From Clostridiales bacterium (GTDB lineage Bacteria > Bacillota > Clostridia > Oscillospirales > Oscillospiraceae), in the NCBI GenBank assembly GCA_019418625.1, contig DYBL01000042.1, positions 1 to 35,678 on the forward strand: a DNA stretch of 35,678 nucleotides. The letters are read 5' to 3'. Of the stretch, positions 1 through 6,390 are shown piece after piece (the stretch's first letter is position 1; each line of letters begins with the position of its first letter). The notes under the pieces are model-generated. The model saw only the letters and a program-made list of their open reading frames with translations, had not been told where the DNA came from and made no database searches. The translations under genes and the position numbers were made by a program.

Positions 1-273
1 CAGCTGCCCTGGGAAGTTCCCCTGTGGCTCCAGGCGGCGGCCTGCGCGGCCCTGGTGACAGCGGCGGAGCTGGCGGCGGGACTGGTGCTCAACGTGTGTC
101 TGGGCCTGGGGGTGTGGGATTACTCCTGTCTACCAGGCAACTTCCTGGGCCAGATCTGCCCACAGTTTGCGGCCCTTTGGTGGGTGCTGTGCCTGGCCTT
201 TATCCCGGCCTATGACTGGCTCAGATGGGCCGTTACAGGCGGCCAGCGGCCGCACTATCACATGGGGTGGTGA
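1..273 (+). CDS. CmpB-like (putative ABC-transporter type IV) membrane protein, 5'-truncated
   Basis: The frame is open from the first base of the window and stops at 271-273, so the N-terminus is missing. The visible part has a hydrophobic stretch, then a WDYSCLPGNFLGQICPQF segment and a second membrane segment. This resembles the C-terminal part of the ABC_trans_CmpB family (PF06541), whose members carry a WDYS..P.N..GQIC signature. Short half-length versions of this family occur in clostridial prophages just before the holin-like genes, which fits its place here. No function can be assigned from sequence; a role in lysis or membrane modification is only suggested by position. Confidence 0.6.
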   Translation, partial: QLPWEVPLWLQAAACAALVTAAELAAGLVLNVCLGLGVWDYSCLPGNFLGQICPQFAALWWVLCLAFIPAYDWLRWAVTGGQRPHYHMGW

Positions 274-277
274 GGAT

Positions 278-499
278 GTGACAGAGAGCATCATCGTGGC
301 GCTGATCTCCGGGGGACTGACGCTGCTGGGCGTCATCGTCTCCAACAACAAGCACCAGGCAGTGGCCGACGAGAAGATCGCGGAGCTGACTCGGGAGGTG
401 CGGGAGCACAACAACTTTGCTCAGCGGGTCCCCGTACTGGAAGAGCAGATCAAGGTCGTCAATCACCGGATCGCGGACCTGGAGGAATATCACAAGTGA
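278..499 (+). CDS. Small XhlA-like phage membrane/coiled-coil protein
   Basis: This 73-residue protein has one N-terminal membrane segment (about residues 5-20, IIVALISGGLTLLGVIV) followed by a charged, heptad-rich helix likely to form a coiled coil (about residues 24-73). This is the architecture of XhlA/hemolysin-like proteins and holin-associated small proteins in Gram-positive phages. I chose the GTG at 278 because a G-rich Shine-Dalgarno-like stretch (GGGGTGGTGAGG) lies just upstream and overlaps the end of the preceding gene. The longer open frame starting at 167 would bury that signal inside the upstream gene. A role in lysis or membrane anchoring is inferred from position and shape. 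Confidence 0.7.
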   Translation: MTESIIVALISGGLTLLGVIVSNNKHQAVADEKIAELTREVREHNNFAQRVPVLEEQIKVVNHRIADLEEYHK

Positions 500-538
500 T
501 CAACCGGCATGACCGGAATTTGAAAGGAGTACATAAAA

Positions 539-751
539 ATGGAAGAGAACAAGAACATGACCACTGGCTGGACCGAGGCGGAAATGGAGGAGGGCCATGT
601 GGAGCAGCCCCAGCCCGAGCGGGCAAAGGGTGTGCCTGATCTGAGCCGCAAGATGGAGCTGGCGGGCAAGACCGTGCGCCATAACGGTTACGAGTTCACC
701 TACGATGAGCTGGGCTACTGCGTCAGCGCCGTGAAGGTGCAGGTTGGCTGA
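539..751 (+). CDS. Hypothetical small phage protein
   Basis: This 70-residue soluble protein is preceded by a good ribosome binding site (GAAAGGAG, about 10 nt before the ATG). The N-terminal 35 residues are acidic and low-complexity. The C-terminal half is more ordered (KTVRHNGYEFTYDELGYC). I recognise no domain. It sits between the XhlA-like gene and a small membrane protein and is separated from the next start by one base after its stop, so it is almost certainly cotranscribed and probably translationally coupled with the lysis module. Confidence 0.7.
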   Translation: MEENKNMTTGWTEAEMEEGHVEQPQPERAKGVPDLSRKMELAGKTVRHNGYEFTYDELGYCVSAVKVQVG

Positions 752-752
752 G

Positions 753-1004
753 ATGGAGCTGGTGAAAAAGCGGCTGGCGAACCTGCTGGCGGTCAAGTCC
801 ATCGTGACGGTGATCCTGACGGTGGTGTTTGCGTATCTTGCCGTGCGGGGCCAGGTGACTACGGACCAGTTTCTGACTGTGTTCACTGTGGTCATCGCCT
901 TCTACTTCGGCACCCAGGCGGAGCGGAAGGCGGCGGGAGAGCCTGCGGAGCTGCTCTCCGGCACGCTGGTGTCCGGTGAGAGCGAGCCGGCAACGAAGGC
1001 ATGA
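753..1004 (+). CDS. Small phage membrane protein
   Basis: This 83-residue protein has two predicted membrane segments (about residues 14-30 and 40-54) and a hydrophilic, Glu/Ala-rich C-terminus. The ATG at 753 lies one base after the preceding stop, and a TTG at 744 in the same frame is possible but less likely. Proteins of this shape, with a VTVILTVVFAYL-type first helix and an FYFGTQAE motif, recur next to endolysins in clostridial prophages. It could be a holin or a holin partner, but no signature proves this. Confidence 0.7.
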   Translation: MELVKKRLANLLAVKSIVTVILTVVFAYLAVRGQVTTDQFLTVFTVVIAFYFGTQAERKAAGEPAELLSGTLVSGESEPATKA

Positions 1005-1061
1005 TTTCAGGCGGCAGGCGGGGGTGATCCTGCCTGCCGCCCTTTCATTGGGAGGTATCAT

Positions 1062-2402
1062 ATGCAATTTGCGGAAACCATCGCGCTGGACAAGATCCGG
1101 CGCATCCAGATCTACCACAACACAAAGAAATACCCGCAGCGGGATATGGACAAGATCCTCGCGGAGACCGGCGGAACATTCGCCCTGGGCGGGCCGATCT
1201 ATCTGTCCTCCTATCAGGCCTGCTGTCATCTGCGCTCGGACGGCGTCACCTACTGCGCCCCGGACTATACCACTTACGGCATGGCCTGGAGCAACGACGC
1301 CCAGGACTACGCTATGACCAAGCTGCCCAGCAGCCGGAGCAACTATATCGAGTGCGTCCATCTGATCGTGGACGGCGTGCCGGTGGATGATCTTAACTAT
1401 GGCGCGGACATGGGCGGCAGCCGGCCCCGGCAGGCCATCGGGGCCAAGGAGGGCAGATTTGCTTACATCGCCACGGAGGTGGCCTACACGCCGGAGGAGC
1501 TGCGGGACGTGCTGACCGCTGCCGGCTGGAACTCGGCCGTCATGCTGGACGGAGGCGGCAGCGTGTGCTACCAGAATAAGGACGGCTCCGGCTTTGCCTG
1601 CGATCCGGGCCGGGTGATGCCGTTTTACATTGTGGTGCACAAAGCGTCGGTGTCCGATTCTGACACCGACGGCGCCGGCAAGACCGTGGTGCTGGACGCG
1701 GGCCATGACGCGGGCAATTTGGCCAATAAGAGCCCGGATAGTAGCTACTACGAGCACGAGTTCTGCCTGGACATGGCCAAGCGGATCGGTGCCCACCTGC
1801 GCCGCTGCGGCGTGACGGTGGTGGAGACTCGGCCGGACGAGGCGGCGGTGACCCTTGCGGAACGGTGCGCCATCGCGAACGATATCAAGGGCCTGGACCT
1901 GTTCGTCTCGCTTCACTCCAACGCGGCCGGCGGCAGCGGCTGGTCCAGCGCACGAGGTTGGAGCGCATATGTCTACGGCGCCGGCGGCGAGCGGGAGCAG
2001 GCGGCCCAGGCGATCCTGGCCCGGGTCCGGGAGACGGGGACAGCGGTGCGCTCAAGCCCGATCGTGTATGACCCGTCCCTGTACGTCCTCAAGCACACGG
2101 TGGCTCCGGCGGTGCTCATCGAGCACGCCTTCCACACGAACCAGGAGGATGTGGCGAACCTGAAAGACAGCGCCTGGCGGGCCACAGTAGCCGAGGCGGA
2201 GGCCCGGGGCATCACGGATTACCTGGGCATCCCCTGGGTGGCTGAGACGCCCCAGGAGCCCGCTGTGGACGTCGAATTGGAGCAGGCGGTGGACGCCCTG
2301 GTGGCTGCCGGAATCATCGACAGCCCCGACCGCTGGAAGGCCCTGGAGTATACGGAGCGGAGCGTCCGGGCGCTGCTTATCAAGATGGCGGCAAGAGTGT
2401 AA
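1062..2402 (+). CDS. Two-domain endolysin: phosphodiester glycosidase (NAGPA-like) plus N-acetylmuramoyl-L-alanine amidase
   Basis: This 446-residue protein has two catalytic modules. Residues about 1-195 resemble the phosphodiester glycosidase family (PF09992, NAGPA), with RQAIGAKEGRFAYIATE, then TPEELRDVLTAAG, then the diagnostic DGGGS at 163-167. Residues about 206-385 are a zinc-dependent Amidase_3 domain: LDAGHDAG (His215), the YYEHEF glutamate (Glu231 or Glu233), SLHSNA (His285) and VLIEHAF (Glu354). The whole metal/catalytic set is therefore present. The last 40 residues (AVDALVAAGIIDSPDRW) resemble a short C-terminal repeat found on clostridial phage lysins and may bind wall. There is no signal peptide, consistent with holin-dependent release. 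The amidase cuts the MurNAc-L-Ala bond; the substrate of the N-terminal domain is unknown, possibly a phosphodiester-linked glycan of wall polymers. The start is the ATG after GGGAGG. Confidence 0.9.
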   Translation: MQFAETIALDKIRRIQIYHNTKKYPQRDMDKILAETGGTFALGGPIYLSSYQACCHLRSDGVTYCAPDYTTYGMAWSNDAQDYAMTKLPSSRSNYIECVHLIVDGVPVDDLNYGADMGGSRPRQAIGAKEGRFAYIATEVAYTPEELRDVLTAAGWNSAVMLDGGGSVCYQNKDGSGFACDPGRVMPFYIVVHKASVSDSDTDGAGKTVVLDAGHDAGNLANKSPDSSYYEHEFCLDMAKRIGAHLRRCGVTVVETRPDEAAVTLAERCAIANDIKGLDLFVSLHSNAAGGSGWSSARGWSAYVYGAGGEREQAAQAILARVRETGTAVRSSPIVYDPSLYVLKHTVAPAVLIEHAFHTNQEDVANLKDSAWRATVAEAEARGITDYLGIPWVAETPQEPAVDVELEQAVDALVAAGIIDSPDRWKALEYTERSVRALLIKMAARV

Positions 2403-2460
2403 TTTCACACATGATTTCACTTTTAGCGGCGATGATATAGGAATTTCAACGGGTATAGCG

Positions 2461-2497
2461 TTTTCGGACCCCGGTTCAACTCCCCCCACCTCCACCA
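2461..2497 (+). other. tmRNA (ssrA) 3'-end remnant; probable prophage attachment site
   Basis: The stretch begins TTTTCGGAC and ends in TTCAACT, C-rich stem, ACCTCCACCA. It closely matches the T-arm and acceptor 3' end of bacterial tmRNA (E. coli ssrA has TTTCGGAC, then GGTTCAACTCCC, then a terminal CTCCACCA). No tmRNA body lies upstream; phage lysis genes do. The 5' strand of the T-stem (2470-2474, CCCGG) cannot pair fully with the 3' strand (2482-2486, CCCCC), so this is not a working RNA. The mismatch suggests the crossover core lies within about 2473-2497. The intact ssrA should lie at the other prophage end. Confidence 0.75.
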
Positions 2498-2537
2498 AAG
2501 CCCGGAGCCTTGCAGTTGCAAGGCTCCGGGCTTTTTC
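2498..2537 (+). terminator. Rho-independent terminator, probably the original ssrA terminator
   Basis: A 16-17 bp nearly perfect hairpin (AAGCCCGGAGCCTTGCA paired with TGCAAGGCTCCGGGCTT) with a two-base loop is followed by a T-run. It begins directly after the CCA end of the tmRNA remnant, as a native ssrA terminator would. Confidence 0.85.
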
Positions 2538-2859
2538 CTTTGTGCCGCAAGGGTTTGCGGTGATTTCGCAGAGCAGTTGATTTTGTAAAATATTTGCTTG
2601 TATCGCGGAAAAGCATATATAAAGTATATATGTTATGAGTGAATTTACACGTATGCTTTCACATGCTGAGGGTGAAGTGGACCGTTATAGACGCACCGGC
2701 GGTCACTGAAAGGCCGGAGAATGAGCTGAATACACAAAAAACAAGGAAAAATATGGAAGACCATTCGGGGGGTGTCACAATTACGAGGGGCGGTTTTCCT
2801 ATGATATGATTACCATTGTCTCTGCGGACAGAAGCCGCAGACGGGAAAGGAATGGAAAT
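2538..2859. other. Intergenic stretch after the prophage, no clear gene
   Basis: This is an AT-richer region than its neighbours. I see no gene with a ribosome binding site. A 24-codon frame at 2635-2709 has no Shine-Dalgarno. A TATGAT hexamer at 2805-2810 could be the -10 of the following gene, but no good -35 is evident. Confidence 0.4.
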
Positions 2860-3342
2860 ATGCCGCAAAACAAACGAGAGAGTCTGATCTACACGGTGAT
2901 GATGTGCTTTGTGATGGTGCTTTGGATGAGCATTTATAACGTAGCACTGCAGTATGGCACGCTAAATCTGGAGGTTATTGTAGCCGCATGGATTGGATTT
3001 CCCATTGCCTACACATTTGGCATGTGCTGTAACTGGTTTGCAGCTTCCCGCATTGCCAAGGGGGTGGCGTTCCGCTATCTCATCAGGCCCCAGGATCTGC
3101 CGCTGAAAAAGATCCTGTGTATTTCCGGTGGCATGGTGGTGTGCATGGTCCTTATCATGTCACTTTACGGCGCGTGCGAGGGGGCCTTCCACACGGGCGA
3201 CTGGAGCGGGATTCCGGTTGCCTGGCTTTGGAATATTCCCCGCAATTTCGTCATGGCACTGCCAGTCCAGTTCTTGGTGGCAGGACCGTTGGTCCGCAGG
3301 GTATTCCGGGCTGCGTTCCCAGAAGGGACTATCCTGGCGTGA
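2860..3342 (+). CDS. DUF2798-like integral membrane protein
   Basis: This 160-residue protein has four predicted membrane segments and resembles the DUF2798 family (PF11391): an N-terminal helix reading TVMMCFVMVLWMSIYNVAL, a second around WIGFPIAYTFGM, a third from about residue 84, and a last near the end of the protein. The ATG at 2860 is preceded by AAAGGA with about 9 nt spacing; an upstream in-frame ATG at 2806 has no such site. DUF2798 proteins have no established function. This is the first host gene after the attachment site and is followed by its own terminator, so it appears monocistronic. Confidence 0.75.
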   Translation: MPQNKRESLIYTVMMCFVMVLWMSIYNVALQYGTLNLEVIVAAWIGFPIAYTFGMCCNWFAASRIAKGVAFRYLIRPQDLPLKKILCISGGMVVCMVLIMSLYGACEGAFHTGDWSGIPVAWLWNIPRNFVMALPVQFLVAGPLVRRVFRAAFPEGTILA

Positions 3343-3361
3343 AAGTCCATCTATACGGCAA

Positions 3362-3407
3362 GGGAGCCGGATACATTCCAAATGGATGCATCCGGCTCTC
3401 TGTTTTT
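3362..3407 (+). terminator. Terminator after the DUF2798-like gene
   Basis: The stem GAGCCGGAT (3364-3372) pairs with ATCCGGCTC (3390-3398), extended by partial pairing in the loop side, and is followed by TGTTTTTA. It lies between two convergent genes and may also serve the LysR gene on the other strand. Confidence 0.75.
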
Positions 3408-3420
3408 ACGGGCGGTACAC

Positions 3421-4281
3421 TCACTGCATCCAGTCTGCCCAGGACTTGGCAAAAAGATTATCTTTCAGGCAGACGAACCAGAACGCGCCCTCCATGGGCA
3501 GTCCGGCCAGGTCGAAGCGGGCCAGGGTGCCCTGCTGCAGCTCCCGCTCTACCACCGGGGCATAGAGGAACGAGATGCCCAGGCCGTCGGCCACCAGAGA
3601 TTTGATGGTGGAAAAGTCGCTGATGGTCACCAGGCTCTCAAAGCTTTGGAGGGTATAGTTTCGCCGCTGCAGCGCTGCCTCAAAGATGGCCCGGGTGCCG
3701 GAGCCGGCCTCCCGGATGATGAGCCGCTCCCCGGCCAGCTCATCCAGCGGCACGGAGCGCCCGGCCAGGCGGTGGTCCGGGGGGCAGACGCCGAAAAACG
3801 ATTCCTGCCGGTAAAGCTGCGCTTCGTAGCGCTCCCGGTCAAAAAAGCCCTCCACCAGCACAAAATCCAGCTCCCCGGCCTCCAGGGCCTGAAGCAGTAC
3901 CTGGGTGTTGTCTACCAGCAGAGAGAACGAGGCATCCGGCTGGGACCGCAGAAACCGCTCGATCCTGGGGGCGATGAGGTAGTCTCCAATGGTTTTGGAG
4001 GCGCCTACCCGCAGGCAAAGCGGCGCGGAGGCGGACATGACTGCTTCGATCTTTCGGCTGTTGTAGGCCATGGAGCGGGTCAGCTCCCGGAGGCGCACAC
4101 CGGCCTCCGTCAGACGCAGGACCTTTCCCTCATAGGAAAAGAGGCGGCAGCCGTAGTAGTCTTCCAGGTAGTGGATGTGGTGGGTCACTGCCGGCTGCGT
4201 CAGGCACAGCCGCTCGGCGGCCCGGGTGTAATTCATGGTTTCACACAGGACAAGGAATGTCTCCCAGCGTGGGTCCAGCAT
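3421..4281 (-). CDS. LysR-family transcriptional regulator
   Basis: This protein of about 286 residues has an N-terminal winged helix-turn-helix (residues about 1-60; MNYTRAAERLCLTQPAVTHHIHYLE is the LysR recognition region, abbreviated) and a C-terminal periplasmic-binding-like effector domain (residues about 90-286). The start is taken as the ATG at 4281, with AGGTGA 5 nt upstream; an ATG at 4287 and a GTG at 4290 are alternatives. It is divergent from the flavoprotein gene at 4431 with a 149-bp gap containing a LysR-type dyad, so it very probably controls that gene and itself. The effector cannot be predicted from sequence. Confidence 0.92.
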   Translation of the reverse strand: MLDPRWETFLVLCETMNYTRAAERLCLTQPAVTHHIHYLEDYYGCRLFSYEGKVLRLTEAGVRLRELTRSMAYNSRKIEAVMSASAPLCLRVGASKTIGDYLIAPRIERFLRSQPDASFSLLVDNTQVLLQALEAGELDFVLVEGFFDRERYEAQLYRQESFFGVCPPDHRLAGRSVPLDELAGERLIIREAGSGTRAIFEAALQRRNYTLQSFESLVTISDFSTIKSLVADGLGISFLYAPVVERELQQGTLARFDLAGLPMEGAFWFVCLKDNLFAKSWADWMQ

Positions 4282-4293
4282 ATGCATCACCTA

Positions 4294-4317
4294 TTATCTG
4301 AAGTTATAGTCGGATAA
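4294..4317. promoter_or_regulatory. LysR-type operator dyad
   Basis: TTATC (4294-4298) and GATAA (4313-4317) form an inverted repeat with a 14-nt centre, compatible with the T-N11-A class of LysR boxes. It lies just upstream of the LysR start and about 58 bp before the likely start site of the divergent flavoprotein gene, near the usual activator position of about -65. Confidence 0.6.
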
Positions 4318-4328
4318 CAATTCTTGAT

Positions 4329-4357
4329 TTTATTTTATCGCAACTCTGCGCTATAAT
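4329..4357 (+). promoter_or_regulatory. Probable promoter of the flavoprotein gene
   Basis: A perfect -10 hexamer TATAAT occupies 4352-4357. The -35 at 17-nt spacing (TTTATT, 4329-4334) is poor, as expected if the adjacent LysR protein is needed for activation. Confidence 0.6.
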
Positions 4358-4430
4358 CAAGTCGAAGCAAGGGAAAAGGCAGCGGCCACAGGCCGGATGC
4401 CGGGAAATACAGAAAGGAAGCGGATCGATC

Positions 4431-5327
4431 ATGTATGACGTCATTATCATCGGAGCAGGCCCTGCCGGTATCAGCGCGGGTATCTATGCAGTCAGCCGGG
4501 GCAAGCGGGCACTGGTGCTGGAAAAAGGCCAGGTGGGCGGTATCATCGGCAAGGTGTCTACGGTGACCCATTATACGGCCCTGCAGACCCAGGAGACCGG
4601 TGAGACGTTCGCAAAGCGCATGAAAGAGCAGGCGCTGAACGCCGGTGTGGAGATCGCCTATGCCAACGTGACCGGCGTAACGCTTCACGGCGAGGTCAAG
4701 ACCGTCAGCACGGACAAGGGGACCTACGAGGCCCGGCGCATCATCCTGGCAAACGGCGGTACGCCCCGCAAGCTGGGCATCTCCGGCGAGGCGGAGCTGG
4801 CAGGCAAGGGCATGGGCATGAACGCCGCCCGGGACGCCGCGGCCTACACCGGAAAGAACGTCTACGTAGTGGGCGGCGCCGACGGCGCGGTGAAAGAGGC
4901 GCTGTATCTGGCAGGCTTTGCCAAGCACCTGACCATCATCCACTTTGAAGATCAGCTGGGCTGCATCGCGGAGTTCCGGCAGAAGGTGGCCTCCGCCCCC
5001 AATATCACGCTGCGCCTTGGAAGCCGCCTCCATGCGGTGTACGGCACCGATCAGGTGGAGCGTCTGGAGATCGCCAGCGAGCATGACGGGAGCATCGAGA
5101 CGGTGGAGGATCCGGGCTGCGGCATCTTCGTCTACGCGGGTGTGGTCCCCAACACGCAGCTCTACACGGAGCTGACCCTGGAGGACGGCTACATCCCCAC
5201 CAATGACAAGATGGAGACGGAGATCCCCGGTGTCTACGCTGCCGGTGATATCCGGGTCAAGCAGGTCCGGCAGGTGGCCACTGCTGTGGCCGACGGCGCC
5301 ATCGCCGCCATCAACGCCGCCATGTGA
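4431..5327 (+). CDS. Thioredoxin-reductase-like FAD flavoprotein lacking CxxC and NADPH motifs
   Basis: This 298-residue protein has the size and fold signatures of the low-Mr thioredoxin reductase family: an N-terminal FAD Rossmann motif GAGPAG (8-13), the GISGE segment (116-120) and the C-terminal AGD FAD motif with VATAVADGAIAA. The redox CxxC that normally follows the GKGVSY segment is replaced by NAAR (131-134). The NADPH-domain GGGDSA is GGADGA (148-153), and the HRRxxxR phosphate-binding motif is replaced by HFEDQLG (171-177). It is therefore unlikely to reduce thioredoxin by the standard mechanism. It may take electrons from another carrier or act on an unknown substrate. It is divergent from a LysR regulator and followed by a terminator, so it forms a single-gene unit. 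Confidence 0.85.
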   Translation: MYDVIIIGAGPAGISAGIYAVSRGKRALVLEKGQVGGIIGKVSTVTHYTALQTQETGETFAKRMKEQALNAGVEIAYANVTGVTLHGEVKTVSTDKGTYEARRIILANGGTPRKLGISGEAELAGKGMGMNAARDAAAYTGKNVYVVGGADGAVKEALYLAGFAKHLTIIHFEDQLGCIAEFRQKVASAPNITLRLGSRLHAVYGTDQVERLEIASEHDGSIETVEDPGCGIFVYAGVVPNTQLYTELTLEDGYIPTNDKMETEIPGVYAAGDIRVKQVRQVATAVADGAIAAINAAM

Positions 5328-5400
5328 CGCAAAATAACCTGCGTACCTGCCAGGCGGCTGCACGAGGAGAAGCGGCCCGCAGGGAAATAGGAAAATCAAC

Positions 5401-5445
5401 GATGCCGGGCACGGTCGATTTCGATGGTGCCCGGCATCACTTTTT
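5401..5445 (+). terminator. Terminator after the flavoprotein gene
   Basis: The perfect 12-bp stem GATGCCGGGCAC (5401-5412) and GTGCCCGGCATC (5427-5438) is followed by ACTTTTT. It lies about 75 nt after the stop codon. Confidence 0.85.
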
Positions 5446-5491
5446 GTGCGCTGTGGTTTCACCGTGCTGCACTTGTTCTGTTAGATCAGAA

Positions 5492-5520
5492 TGGCAAAGA
5501 ACCCGGCACCATGGTATAAT
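5492..5520 (+). promoter_or_regulatory. Extended -10 promoter upstream of the small ORF
   Basis: TGGTATAAT (5512-5520) is a perfect extended -10. The -35 at 17-nt spacing (TGGCAA) is weak, which is tolerated with an extended -10. A start site near 5527 would leave about 70 nt of leader before the ATG at 5599. Confidence 0.55.
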
Positions 5521-5598
5521 CATATTAAATAAACATCTGGGACACCGAACCGTAGGAAAAGGATCGTGCTGGCGCGATGCGGAAAGGAAAGAGAACCG

Positions 5599-5727
5599 AT
5601 GATGAAGCGGCTTACCTGCAAAAGATGCAGAAGCATTGATTTCCTGAAAATACGCGGCGGTTTCATAAGGGGGAATGTAAGTTGCAAAAGATACAAAAAA
5701 AGAAACAATTTGCCAAAAATCCAATAA
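5599..5727 (+). CDS. Possible 42-residue basic cysteine-containing peptide
   Basis: A short frame starting ATG-ATG at 5599 is preceded by GGAAAGGAAAGAG and by an extended -10 promoter about 80 nt upstream. The product is very basic, with three cysteines (TCKRCRS near the N-terminus and SCKRYKKR near residue 29) and a C-terminus rich in Lys and Asn. Two C-x-x-C-like clusters could bind a metal, but only three cysteines are present. The base composition is noticeably more AT-rich than the neighbours. I recognise no family. It lies in a 511-bp gap that would otherwise hold only promoters and hairpins, and it could be chance. Confidence 0.35.
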   Translation: MMKRLTCKRCRSIDFLKIRGGFIRGNVSCKRYKKRNNLPKIQ

Positions 5728-5749
5728 TATGAAACTAAAGCGTCTGCGC

Positions 5750-5778
5750 TTGCGCAAGGCTGCATGGGGCCGTATAAT
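5750..5778 (+). promoter_or_regulatory. Promoter of the yfcE-radical SAM unit
   Basis: TTGCGC (5750-5755) and TATAAT (5773-5778) are separated by 17 nt. The leader then contains a hairpin, GCTGCGGC (5791-5798) with GCCGCAGC (5810-5817), ending about 20 nt before the ATG. This could affect translation or mRNA stability. Confidence 0.7.
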
Positions 5779-5838
5779 GAAAAAAATGCGGCTGCGGCGG
5801 GAAATAGCTGCCGCAGCGTGAAAACGGGAGGATCACAT

Positions 5839-6387
5839 ATGAAATGGATGATCGCGTCGGACGTGCACGGCTCGGCGTATTACTGCAAAAAGCTGCTGGA
5901 GGCATTTGGGCAGGAGGGAGCGGACCGTCTGGTGCTGCTGGGGGATATCCTCTACCACGGCCCCCGCAATGACCTGCCCCGGGAGTATGATCCCAAGCAG
6001 GTGACGGCCATGCTCAACGGCTGCCGGGACAAGCTCCTGTGCGTGCGGGGCAACTGCGACGCGGAGGTGGACCAGATGGTGCTGGAATTCCCGGTGCTGG
6101 CGGAGTACGCCCTGCTGGATCTGGGAAATCGTCTGGTCTATGCCACCCATGGCCACAAGTACGGCCCGGACTGCCTGCCGCCCCTGCGGACCGGGGATGT
6201 GCTGCTGTGCGGCCATACCCATGTGCCCGCCTGCCGCCAGATCGACGGGATCTGGTATCTGAATCCCGGCTCCGTGTCCATGCCCAAAGAGGATAGCGCC
6301 CCGGGCTACATGACGCTGGAAGACGGACACTTTGCCTGGCGGGATTTTGAGGGCCATACGCTGCGTACCTTTACTCCGGGAGAATAA
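5839..6387 (+). CDS. yfcE: YfcE-type metallophosphoesterase
   Basis: This 182-residue calcineurin-like phosphoesterase matches the YfcE family length (about 184). The metal-binding motifs appear in order: DVHG (DxH) near residue 8, GDILYHG (GDxxxxG), GNCD near residue 72, THGHKYG and GHTH. The family hydrolyses phosphodiesters such as artificial bis-pNPP in a manganese-dependent way; the physiological substrate is not settled. The start is the ATG at 5839, just after GGGAGG; an earlier in-frame ATG at 5764 overlaps the promoter. The next gene begins three bases after the stop, so the two are cotranscribed. Confidence 0.92.
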   Translation: MKWMIASDVHGSAYYCKKLLEAFGQEGADRLVLLGDILYHGPRNDLPREYDPKQVTAMLNGCRDKLLCVRGNCDAEVDQMVLEFPVLAEYALLDLGNRLVYATHGHKYGPDCLPPLRTGDVLLCGHTHVPACRQIDGIWYLNPGSVSMPKEDSAPGYMTLEDGHFAWRDFEGHTLRTFTPGE

Positions 6388-6390
6388 GAC

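Larger units (their letters stand above)
1..2497 (+). mobile_element. Right end of a prophage (lysis module to attachment site)
   Basis: Five co-directional, tightly spaced genes (a CmpB-like membrane protein, an XhlA-like TM/coiled-coil protein, two small proteins and an amidase-type endolysin) form a typical clostridial phage lysis module. Immediately after the endolysin stop lies a copy of the 3' end of tmRNA without the rest of that gene, as expected where a phage integrated into ssrA. The left end lies outside the window, so size and completeness are unknown. That this is a prophage is inferred from gene content and the attachment-site remnant; no integrase or structural gene is visible here. 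Confidence 0.8.

Noticed and set aside
2461..2497. A tRNA gene for the CCA-ending sequence
   Set aside because: There is no D-arm, anticodon arm or matching 5' acceptor strand upstream, and the TTTTCGGAC start and TCCACCA end match tmRNA better than any tRNA.
2635..2709. A 24-codon frame after the attachment site
   Set aside because: No ribosome binding site and no recognisable product; it is too short to support.
5324..5602. A 92-codon frame overlapping the flavoprotein stop
   Set aside because: It reads through a strong terminator and a promoter and has no ribosome binding site.
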